A stretch of 64,000 bases of DNA from Sphingopyxis sp. GTDB lineage: Bacteria > Pseudomonadota > Alphaproteobacteria > Sphingomonadales > Sphingomonadaceae. A model generated the notes under the pieces. The model was not told the origin of the DNA. It did not search any database and saw only the letters and a program-made list of their open reading frames with translations. The position numbers and the translations under genes were made by a program. The stretch spans positions 1 through 64,000 of the forward strand of contig JAIXHQ010000005.1 in NCBI GenBank assembly GCA_030145715.1. Reading direction: 5' to 3'. Positions 8,202 through 14,991 of this stretch are shown here, piece after piece. The stretch's first letter is position 1; each line of letters opens with the position of its first letter.

Positions 8202-8783
8202 AATAAATCCCGCTCGCGCGGTCGGCCGCGGCGCTTCGATCCCGACGCAGCCGTCGCCACGGCGCAAAAGCTTTTCCATGCGCGCGGCTATGACGCGGTC
8301 AGCGTCGCCGACGTGACCGATGCGCTCGGCATCAATCCGCCCAGCTTTTACGCGGCCTTTGGCAGCAAGGCGGGGCTGTATCGCCGCGTGCTCGACCATT
8401 GGACGGCGACCGAGGCGGTTCCGCTGGGCGACATTCTGCGTCCTGATGTCCCGGTCGCCGACGCGCTTGCCGCCGTATTGGAGGATGCCGCGCGCCGTTA
8501 TGCGTCCGACCCGGCGGCGGGCGGCTGTCTTGTCCTCGAAGGCACGCGGTGCAACGACGATGGCGCGCGCGCGGCCGCGCATAGGCTCAACCGCGATGCC
8601 GAAGCCTTCATTCGCGATTATGTCGCCGCGCGCCATCCCGAGGTGGCGGACGAGGCGGCCGATTTTGTCAGCATGACGATGTCGGGCCTGTCGGCCAAGG
8701 CGCGCGGCGGATATGGCCTGCCCCGGCTGCTCGCGAGTGCGCGTCTGGCGGGCGGCGCGCTCGCCCGCATCCTGCCCGCCTGA
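8190..8783 (+). CDS. bdcR: TetR-family transcriptional regulator, BdcR-like
   Basis: A 197-residue TetR/AcrR-type repressor. The N-terminal DNA-binding domain reads GRPRRFDPDAAVATAQKLF then the helix-turn-helix VSVADVTDALGINPPSFYAAFGSK (about residues 32-55). The C-terminal half is the ligand/dimerisation domain. The start is a GTG within an inverted repeat, with AAGG 8 nt upstream. Divergence from bdcA and the similarity of both proteins to the E. coli pair support the BdcR name, which I give from memory of that locus. It probably represses both bdcA and itself through the two matching operators. Confidence 0.82.
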   Translation: MNDTNKSRSRGRPRRFDPDAAVATAQKLFHARGYDAVSVADVTDALGINPPSFYAAFGSKAGLYRRVLDHWTATEAVPLGDILRPDVPVADALAAVLEDAARRYASDPAAGGCLVLEGTRCNDDGARAAAHRLNRDAEAFIRDYVAARHPEVADEAADFVSMTMSGLSAKARGGYGLPRLLASARLAGGALARILPA

Positions 8784-8850
8784 TCGGCGGCGGGGGCCCG
8801 GCGCCGATCCCCCCTTGCGAAGGCGGGCGGACACGGCATAGTCCGTCGCC

Positions 8851-10224
8851 ATGCAACGATCCTGTGCCCAGCTCGCCCTTGCCGCCGCCTTGCTTGCCGC
8901 CGCACCCGTCCATGCCAAGCCCGCCGATGCCGACACGGCCAAGACGATATTGAAGGACAGCATCGCCATCCCGACGGTCGAGGGACGCGGCAAGGTGCCC
9001 GAACTCGCGGCCTATTATGCCGGTGTGCTGAAGGCGGCGGGCTATGCCGATGCCGACATCGCCATCACGCCGATGGGCGAGACCGCGACCTTTGCCGCGA
9101 CGCTGCATGGCACGACCAAGCAAAAGCCGATCGTGCTGCTGGGCCATATGGACGTCGTCGAAGCCGATCCAAAGGATTGGACGCGCGACCCGTTCGTGCC
9201 GGTCGAGGAAAATGGCTATATCTTTGGCCGCGGGTCGGAGGACAATAAGTTCGACGTGTCGATGATGGTCGCGACGATGGCGCAGCTCAAGAAGGATGGA
9301 TTCAAGCCGAAGCGTTCGATCATCCTGCTGCTGTCGGGCGACGAGGAAACGTCGATGACGACGACGCGCGCGCTTGCCGCCCAATATAAGGACGCCGAAT
9401 TCGCCCTGAACGGCGATGGCGGCGGCGGGACGATCGGCGATGACGGCAAGCCGAAATATTACGGGTTGCAGGCGGGCGAAAAGACCTATGCCGACTTTAC
9501 GCTGGAGGTGACAAACCCCGGCGGCCACAGTTCACGCCCGTCGGCCACCAACGCGATCGTCCAGCTTTCGAACGCGCTGGCAAAGGTCGGCGCCTATCGT
9601 TTTACACCGCAACAGAATGAACTGACCAAAGTCGGGATGCCGATCGTCGCCGATCAGGTCGGCGGCGACATCGGCGCGGCGCTGAAGGCCTTTGCCGCCA
9701 ACCCGGCCGATGCCAAGGCGATCGCCGCGATCCGCGCCGACCCCGAATATGTCGGACAGATCGGGACGACCTGTGTCCCCACGCTGACCAAGGGCGGCCA
9801 TGCCGAAAATGCCCTGCCCCAGCGCGCGACGGCGAACATCAACTGCCGCATCTTTCCCGGCGTGCCGGTCGAAACGGTGCGCGCGGAACTGGAAAAGGTC
9901 ATCGGCGATCCCGCCGTCAAGGTGAACAGCGATCCCGACGCGAGCGCCAGCGATGCATCGCCGCTGCGTCCCGACGTCGTCGCGGCGGTGACCAAGGCGG
10001 TCCATGCCCGCGCGCCGGGGCTGCCGATCATCCCGTCGATGAGCGCGGGCGCGACCGACAGCTTTCATTTCCGCGCGCAGGGCGTACCCAGCTATGGCGT
10101 CGCCGGTCTTTTTTCCAAGGCCAGCGACAGTTTCGCCCACGGCCTGAATGAGCGCGTGCCGGTCGATGCGATCGTACCGGCCCTCGCGCATTGGGACTAT
10201 TTGCTGAGAAACCTGTCGAAATAG
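8851..10224 (+). CDS. exported M20-family metallopeptidase
   Basis: A 457-residue zinc peptidase of the M20 (dipeptidase/ArgE/DapE) family. A cleavable signal peptide (about residues 1-22, ending VHA) directs it to the periplasm. Metal-site motifs are LLGHMDVVEAD (His about 98), GRGSEDNKF (Asp about 130) and SGDEETSM (Glu about 164). A lid/dimerisation domain begins near GGHSSRP (about 229). Family members hydrolyse dipeptides or N-acyl amino acids, and the exact substrate cannot be read from sequence. It is convergent with the TetR gene that follows, with stop codons 3 bp apart. Confidence 0.9.
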   Translation: MQRSCAQLALAAALLAAAPVHAKPADADTAKTILKDSIAIPTVEGRGKVPELAAYYAGVLKAAGYADADIAITPMGETATFAATLHGTTKQKPIVLLGHMDVVEADPKDWTRDPFVPVEENGYIFGRGSEDNKFDVSMMVATMAQLKKDGFKPKRSIILLLSGDEETSMTTTRALAAQYKDAEFALNGDGGGGTIGDDGKPKYYGLQAGEKTYADFTLEVTNPGGHSSRPSATNAIVQLSNALAKVGAYRFTPQQNELTKVGMPIVADQVGGDIGAALKAFAANPADAKAIAAIRADPEYVGQIGTTCVPTLTKGGHAENALPQRATANINCRIFPGVPVETVRAELEKVIGDPAVKVNSDPDASASDASPLRPDVVAAVTKAVHARAPGLPIIPSMSAGATDSFHFRAQGVPSYGVAGLFSKASDSFAHGLNERVPVDAIVPALAHWDYLLRNLSK

Positions 10225-10227
10225 GGG

Positions 10228-10818
10228 TCAGACGAGCGCGTCGACCGCGCGTTCGATCATCGCCGCCGCCGCTTCCGCCCCGAAGCTGGCGGCGTCGAGC
10301 GACAGTTCCAGCCATAGGCCGTCGACCATCGCGGTCAGCATGATCGCCAGCCGGTCGGCATCGCGCGCGCCACAGGCGGTCAGCAATTCCGTCAACCGCT
10401 GGCGATAACCGGCATAGCTGTCCGCATGGATCGCCGCCATGCGCGCGTCGCTGCGCGCCAGCGCCCAGAATGCGGTCCAGGCGCCCAGCAGTTCGGGATC
10501 GGTCACCGGGGCGCGAAAGCTGGCGGTCAGATAGGCGCTCAGCCGTCTTCGCGGGTCGTCGCCCGCCGCATCGACCGCGCCCGCGAACACGCCGTCCATC
10601 CGATCGCTCGTCGCCTGATAGGTCGCGGCGACCAGATCGTCGATGCCGCCGAAATAATGGCGCAGCAATCCCGGTGAGACGCCGGCCATCGCGCAGATCG
10701 CCCGAACATTGGTGCCCGCCAGCCCATGGGCGGCCAGACATGCCGCCGTCGCATCGATCAGCGCCGTCCGGCGGGCATCGGCGCTTTCGCGCGTAAAGGC
10801 TTGGCGAGCGGCGGGCAT
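10228..10818 (-). CDS. TetR-family regulator, BetI-like
   Basis: A 196-residue TetR repressor whose HTH (TNVRAICAMAGVSPGLLRHYFGG) closely follows the BetI pattern of choline-responsive regulators. The C-terminal BetI-type domain (GAWTAFWALARSD) is also present. I chose the ATG at 10818 (MPAARQAF). An ATG at 10830 would place the start codon inside the 22-bp palindrome. Most of the 586-residue track ORF lies antisense to the Rieske gene and is shadow. Divergent position suggests control of the Rieske/FAD operon, and the ligand may be choline- or betaine-like, which is inference only. Confidence 0.85.
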   Translation of the reverse strand: MPAARQAFTRESADARRTALIDATAACLAAHGLAGTNVRAICAMAGVSPGLLRHYFGGIDDLVAATYQATSDRMDGVFAGAVDAAGDDPRRRLSAYLTASFRAPVTDPELLGAWTAFWALARSDARMAAIHADSYAGYRQRLTELLTACGARDADRLAIMLTAMVDGLWLELSLDAASFGAEAAAAMIERAVDALV

Positions 10819-10819
10819 G

Positions 10820-10841
10820 TTGTTATACATATGTATAACAA
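10820..10841. promoter_or_regulatory. 22-bp perfect palindrome, probable TetR operator
   Basis: TTGTTATACATATGTATAACAA reads identically on both strands. It fills nearly all the 33 bp between the TetR and Rieske oxygenase start codons and overlaps possible upstream ATGs of both genes. Repressor bound here would block both promoters. Confidence 0.75.
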
Positions 10842-10851
10842 GGAACGATCC

Positions 10852-12018
10852 ATGGCAACTGCACCGCTTCGCGATTCGAATATCGACCCTCTGGACGGCT
10901 GGTCGCTGCCTGCCTGGACCTATAGCGATCCCGATTTCCATGCCGCGGAAATGGAGCGGATCTTTCGTCCGAGCTGGCAGGTCGTGTGCCACGACAGCGA
11001 CATTCCGAACGTCGGCGACTGGCACAGCATCGATTATTGCGGCGAAAGCGTCATTCTGGTCCGCGGCGCCGACCGGACGGTGCGCGCCTTTACCAATGTC
11101 TGCCGCCACCGGGGTTCGCGCCTGGTCGATGGGGCGACGGGCTGTGCGAAGAAACTCGTCTGCCCCTATCATGCCTGGACCTATGAACTCGACGGGCGGC
11201 TGACCGGGGTGCCCGATTCGGCCAGCTATCCGGCGCTGGACAAGGGGAAGGCGGGGCTGGTCCCCGTCGGGCTGGAACGGTGGCGCGGCTTTTGGTTCGT
11301 GCGGCTGGCCGACGATGGCGGCCCGTCCGTCGCGGCGATGATGGCACCCTATGAAGCGATGATCGCGCCTTACCGGTTCGAGGAACTGGGCGCGCTGGGC
11401 CGCGTCACGCTCCGCCCGCGTGCGGTGAACTGGAAGAATGTCGGTGACAATTATTCGGACGGGCTGCACATCCCCGTCGCGCATCCCGGCCTGACGCGGC
11501 TGTTCGGCAAAAGCTATGGCGTCGAGGCCGAGGATAATGTCGATCGCATGTGGGGCGACCTGATCGACCGGCCATCGGTCAATTGGTCCGAACGCATGTA
11601 TCAGCGGTTGCTGCCCCCGGTCCCGCATCTTCCGCAGGCGAACCAGCGCCACTGGCTTTATTTCAAGCTGTGGCCGAACGTCGCCTTTGACATCTATCCC
11701 GACCAGGTCGATTTCATGCAGTGGCTGCCGACCGGCCCGACGACCTGCCTGATCCGTGAAATATCCTATGTGCTGCCCGATGATCGGCGCGAAATGAAGG
11801 CGGCGCGCTACCTCAACTGGCGGATCAATCGTCAGGTGAACGCAGAGGACACCGAACTCATCACCCGCGTTCAGATGGGGATGCAATCGAAAAGCTTTTC
11901 GATGGGGCCGCTCAGCGACAAGGAAGTCTGCCTCAAGCATTTCTGTGCGCGGATGCGCGCGATCATTCCCGAATCCCGCCTTGAACAAGCCCCGCGTGCG
12001 GGATGGAGCAGAGCATGA
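10852..12018 (+). CDS. Rieske [2Fe-2S] oxygenase, alpha subunit
   Basis: A 388-residue ring-hydroxylating-type oxygenase subunit. The Rieske cluster ligands are C-R-H (about residues 84-86) and CPYH (about 104-107), spaced C-x-H-x17-C-x2-H. The mononuclear iron site is seen in NYSDGLHIPVAHPGL (His about 205 and 210), and a later Asp (YPDQVDFMQWLP) may be the third ligand. The family includes aromatic dioxygenases and N-demethylating enzymes such as glycine-betaine and stachydrine demethylases. No beta subunit, ferredoxin or reductase gene is adjacent. The ATG at 10852 follows AAGGA. The last four bases overlap the next gene's start (ATGA). Confidence 0.9.
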   Translation: MATAPLRDSNIDPLDGWSLPAWTYSDPDFHAAEMERIFRPSWQVVCHDSDIPNVGDWHSIDYCGESVILVRGADRTVRAFTNVCRHRGSRLVDGATGCAKKLVCPYHAWTYELDGRLTGVPDSASYPALDKGKAGLVPVGLERWRGFWFVRLADDGGPSVAAMMAPYEAMIAPYRFEELGALGRVTLRPRAVNWKNVGDNYSDGLHIPVAHPGLTRLFGKSYGVEAEDNVDRMWGDLIDRPSVNWSERMYQRLLPPVPHLPQANQRHWLYFKLWPNVAFDIYPDQVDFMQWLPTGPTTCLIREISYVLPDDRREMKAARYLNWRINRQVNAEDTELITRVQMGMQSKSFSMGPLSDKEVCLKHFCARMRAIIPESRLEQAPRAGWSRA

Positions 12019-13619
12019 CCAAAGCCTATGACGCCCTGATTATCGGTGCCGGCCACAACGGCCTTGTCTGTGCCTTTTATCTTGCGAAGGCGGGGCTGAA
12101 GGTCCGCATCGTCGAGGCGCGCGACGTCGTCGGTGGTGCCGCCGTGACCGAGGAATTCGCGCCGGGGTTCCGCAATTCGGTCGCAAGCTATACCGTCAGC
12201 CTGCTCCAGCCCAAGGTGATCGCCGACATGAAGCTGGCCGATCATGGCTATCGCGTCATCGAACGGCCGATCAGCAATTTCCTGCCGCAGGAGGATGGCG
12301 GCTATCTGAAGCTTGGTGGCGGGTTGGAGCGGACGCAGGCCGAGTTCAGCAAATTTTCCGCCCGCGATGCGGCGATGCTGCCCGCTTATTACGACGCGCT
12401 CGAAAATGTCGCCGAATTGCTCCGCGACCTCGCGCTGCGCGTGCCGCCCAATGTCGGCGAAGGGCTGCGCACGCTGTTCGACGGCGCGCGGCAGGGGCGG
12501 CGCTTTGCGACCCTGAACCTCGATCAACAGCGCGACGTGCTCGACCTGTTCACAAAATCGGCGCGCACGATGCTGGACGCCTGGTTCGAAAGCGAGGCGG
12601 TCAAGGCCGCCTTTGGCTTTGACGCGGTCGTCGGCAATTATGCCAGCCCCGACACGCCGGGCAGCGCCTATGTCCTGTTGCATCACGTCTTTGGCGAAGT
12701 GAACGGCAAAAAGGGGGCATGGGGCCACAGCGTCGGCGGGATGGGCCGGATCACCGAGATCATGGCCAAGGTGTGCCGCGCCATGGGGGTCGAGATCAGC
12801 CTGGAAAGCCCGGTCGCGAAAGTGCTGGTCGATGGCGGCAAGGCGGTCGGCGTCAGGCTGGTCGGCGGCGAGGAAATCGCCGCGGCGCGCGTGATCGCGA
12901 ACGTCGGGCCCAAGCTGCTGTACGAACGGATGATGGACGCATCCGACCTGCCCACCGGTTACGACCGCCGGATCCGGGGATTCAAGGCGGGCAGCGGCAC
13001 GTTCCGCATGAATGTCGCGCTGTCGCAGTTGCCGAAATTCACCTGCCTGCCCGAACCGGGCGAGCATCATCAGTCGGGCATCATCCTGGCCCCCACGCTC
13101 GACTATATGGACCGCGCCTTCCTCGACGCCAAACAGCATGGCTGGTCCAAGGCGCCGATCGTCGAGATGCTGATCCCCTCGACCGTCGACGACAGCCTGG
13201 CCCCCGCCGGTCAGCATGTCGCGAGCCTGTTCTGCCAGCAATTCGCGCCCGAACTGCCCGACGGCCGCGACTGGGACGATGAAGAGGAAGCCGCCGCCGA
13301 CTGCATCATCGACACGGTCGAAAAACATGCGCCCGGTTTTCGTGCGAGCATCATCGCCCAGACGCGCCTGTCGCCAAAGGGGCTGGAACGCAAGTTCGGG
13401 CTGGTCGGCGGCGACATCATGCACGGCAACATGAGCCTCGATCAATTGTGGGCCGCGCGCCCGGTGCTGGGCAATGGCGGTTATCGCGGCGCGGTGAAGG
13501 GCCTGTATATATGCGGGGCGGGGACGCATCCGGGCGGCGGCGTCACCGGGGCGCCGGGGCATAATGCGGCCCAGGTGATCCTGCGCGACCGGGGCCTGTT
13601 CGCGCCGCGCTGGCGTTAG
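12015..13619 (+). CDS. FAD-dependent oxidoreductase, phytoene-desaturase/PYROXD2-like
   Basis: A 534-residue flavoprotein with the N-terminal dinucleotide fold DALIIGAGHNGLVCAFYL (about residues 5-22) followed by the EARDVVGGAA motif, and the C-terminal FAD signature GAGTHPGGGVTGAPGHNA shared by CrtI-like enzymes. It resembles the PYROXD2/NAD(P)-FAD oxidoreductase branch rather than true carotenoid desaturases, and no carotenoid genes are nearby. The ATG overlaps the Rieske stop codon as ATGA, so the two proteins are translationally coupled and probably act on the same substrate. It ends within a triple palindromic repeat. Confidence 0.88.
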   Translation: MTKAYDALIIGAGHNGLVCAFYLAKAGLKVRIVEARDVVGGAAVTEEFAPGFRNSVASYTVSLLQPKVIADMKLADHGYRVIERPISNFLPQEDGGYLKLGGGLERTQAEFSKFSARDAAMLPAYYDALENVAELLRDLALRVPPNVGEGLRTLFDGARQGRRFATLNLDQQRDVLDLFTKSARTMLDAWFESEAVKAAFGFDAVVGNYASPDTPGSAYVLLHHVFGEVNGKKGAWGHSVGGMGRITEIMAKVCRAMGVEISLESPVAKVLVDGGKAVGVRLVGGEEIAAARVIANVGPKLLYERMMDASDLPTGYDRRIRGFKAGSGTFRMNVALSQLPKFTCLPEPGEHHQSGIILAPTLDYMDRAFLDAKQHGWSKAPIVEMLIPSTVDDSLAPAGQHVASLFCQQFAPELPDGRDWDDEEEAAADCIIDTVEKHAPGFRASIIAQTRLSPKGLERKFGLVGGDIMHGNMSLDQLWAARPVLGNGGYRGAVKGLYICGAGTHPGGGVTGAPGHNAAQVILRDRGLFAPRWR

Positions 13620-13660
13620 GGTCCTGACCCTAGGGTCCTGACCCTTAGGGTCCTGACCCT
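13618..13660. repeat. three tandem palindromic units between convergent genes
   Basis: AGGGTCCTGACCCT occurs at 13618-13631, 13632-13645 and 13647-13660. Each unit is an inverted repeat (AGGGTC-ct-GACCCT), and adjacent units also form GACCCTAGGGTC. The array covers the flavoprotein stop codon at one end and overlaps the permease stop codon at the other. It may act as a bidirectional transcription barrier. Confidence 0.85.
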
Positions 13661-14987
13661 AGGCGGCGGGCCGGGCGCGCCGCCGCATCGCGAGAAAAAT
13701 CGGCAGGCCCGCGGCGGTCAGCCCCAGGCTCCACAGGCCGGCTTCCAAGCCCGCCCCGTAAAAGGCCCAGCAGCTATAGAGAAAGCCGAGGATGGTCAGC
13801 GCCGCGAAACCGGGCGAGGCGCGGATGTCGCCGTCATTCTCCAGCTTTAGCGCCGCGAGCGCCCCGACGATGTAAAAGATGATCGCGGTCGACGTCGTCA
13901 CCTTGACCATGAAACTGAACAGGTCGGCCAGCCCGCGCGAAAAATTGGCATAGACGATGATGCTGGCGCAGGTGCTGGAAATCAATTGCGTGATCCACGG
14001 CGATGCAAAGCGATTGTCGCGCGCGAACATCGCGGGGAGCAAGCGGCGATGGGCAAGGTCGCGGGGAATTTCACCCTGTAGCAGGACAAAGCCGTTGAGC
14101 GCGCCCAGCGCGGCGATCGCGGCGAACAGCGCGACAACCTGTCCCGCCGATGGGCCGATCAGCGTCCCGAAAAAAGCGGCATAGGCGGCGTTGGACTCCT
14201 GAAGCGTCGCCAGCGGCAGCATCAGCGTGACGGTGGTGCTGGACAGAAGATAGAGAAGGCCGGTCGCGGCGGCGGCGATCAGCATCGAACGCGGGATCGT
14301 CCGTTCGGGATCGCGGACCCGGTCGCTGACGACGGCCGCGCTTTCAAAGCCCAGCAGCGCAAAAAGGGTCAGCGTCGCGGCGGCGCCGACATTGTTCAGG
14401 CTGACCGGCTGTGTCCCCGCCAGCGTCGGCGCGTCGGCGCGTCCCGTCGCGAGCGCCCAGATGGCGACGAGGATCGCGCCGACGATCGGTATCAGCTTGA
14501 GCGCGAGGGTCAGCATCTGCGCATTGCCCGCGCGGCGGACCCCGAACAGGTTGACGATGGTGAACAGCCAGATGAAGCCGATGGCGATCAGCGCGGGACC
14601 GGCCCCGCCGGCCGCCAGCGCCGGCGCCAGGATCGACAGGTTGCTGATCGCTGCGACGGCCAGCGTCGCGACGACCGTCCAGCAACTGATCCAATAGCTC
14701 CACGACACGACGAACCCGGTGCCGGGACCGAACGCCGCCGCGCCATAGGTAAAGGATGCGCAGCCCGTCGGCAGCCGCTTTGCCAGTCGGGCAAAGGCGA
14801 GCGCGAGGCACAGCGTCCCCGCGATCGACACGCCCCAGCCGATGATCGCATTCCAGCCAAGCGGCGCCAGGTCGCGGGGAAGCAGGAACACCCCCGACCC
14901 GATCATATTGCCCATGCCCAGCGCGACGCACATCAAAAGGCCGAGCTTTTGGCCCGGCCTTTCGCTGTTGGTCGTCGTCGCGGTCAC
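13659..14987 (-). CDS. APC-superfamily amino acid/amine permease
   Basis: A 442-residue inner-membrane transporter with about 12 hydrophobic spans. The first span carries the APC signature GLLMCVALGMGNMIGSGVFLLP, where the GSG substrate-binding loop sits, and the VVSDRVRDPERTIPRSM loop is also typical. APC members move amino acids or small amines, often by exchange or proton symport. The start is a GTG 4 nt after the TonB receptor stop, so the two are probably one operon. That suggests the same solute crosses first the outer, then the inner membrane. Confidence 0.9.
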   Translation of the reverse strand: MTATTTNSERPGQKLGLLMCVALGMGNMIGSGVFLLPRDLAPLGWNAIIGWGVSIAGTLCLALAFARLAKRLPTGCASFTYGAAAFGPGTGFVVSWSYWISCWTVVATLAVAAISNLSILAPALAAGGAGPALIAIGFIWLFTIVNLFGVRRAGNAQMLTLALKLIPIVGAILVAIWALATGRADAPTLAGTQPVSLNNVGAAATLTLFALLGFESAAVVSDRVRDPERTIPRSMLIAAAATGLLYLLSSTTVTLMLPLATLQESNAAYAAFFGTLIGPSAGQVVALFAAIAALGALNGFVLLQGEIPRDLAHRRLLPAMFARDNRFASPWITQLISSTCASIIVYANFSRGLADLFSFMVKVTTSTAIIFYIVGALAALKLENDGDIRASPGFAALTILGFLYSCWAFYGAGLEAGLWSLGLTAAGLPIFLAMRRRARPAA

Positions 14988-14991
14988 CCGG

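Noticed and set aside
11871-13562. 563-codon minus-strand ORF
   Set aside because: Antisense to the FAD oxidoreductase, with low-complexity His/Arg content and no recognisable domain.
12015-13619. Carotenoid biosynthesis gene crtI
   Set aside because: The FAD signatures are CrtI-like, but no other carotenoid genes are nearby and the pairing with a Rieske oxygenase points elsewhere.
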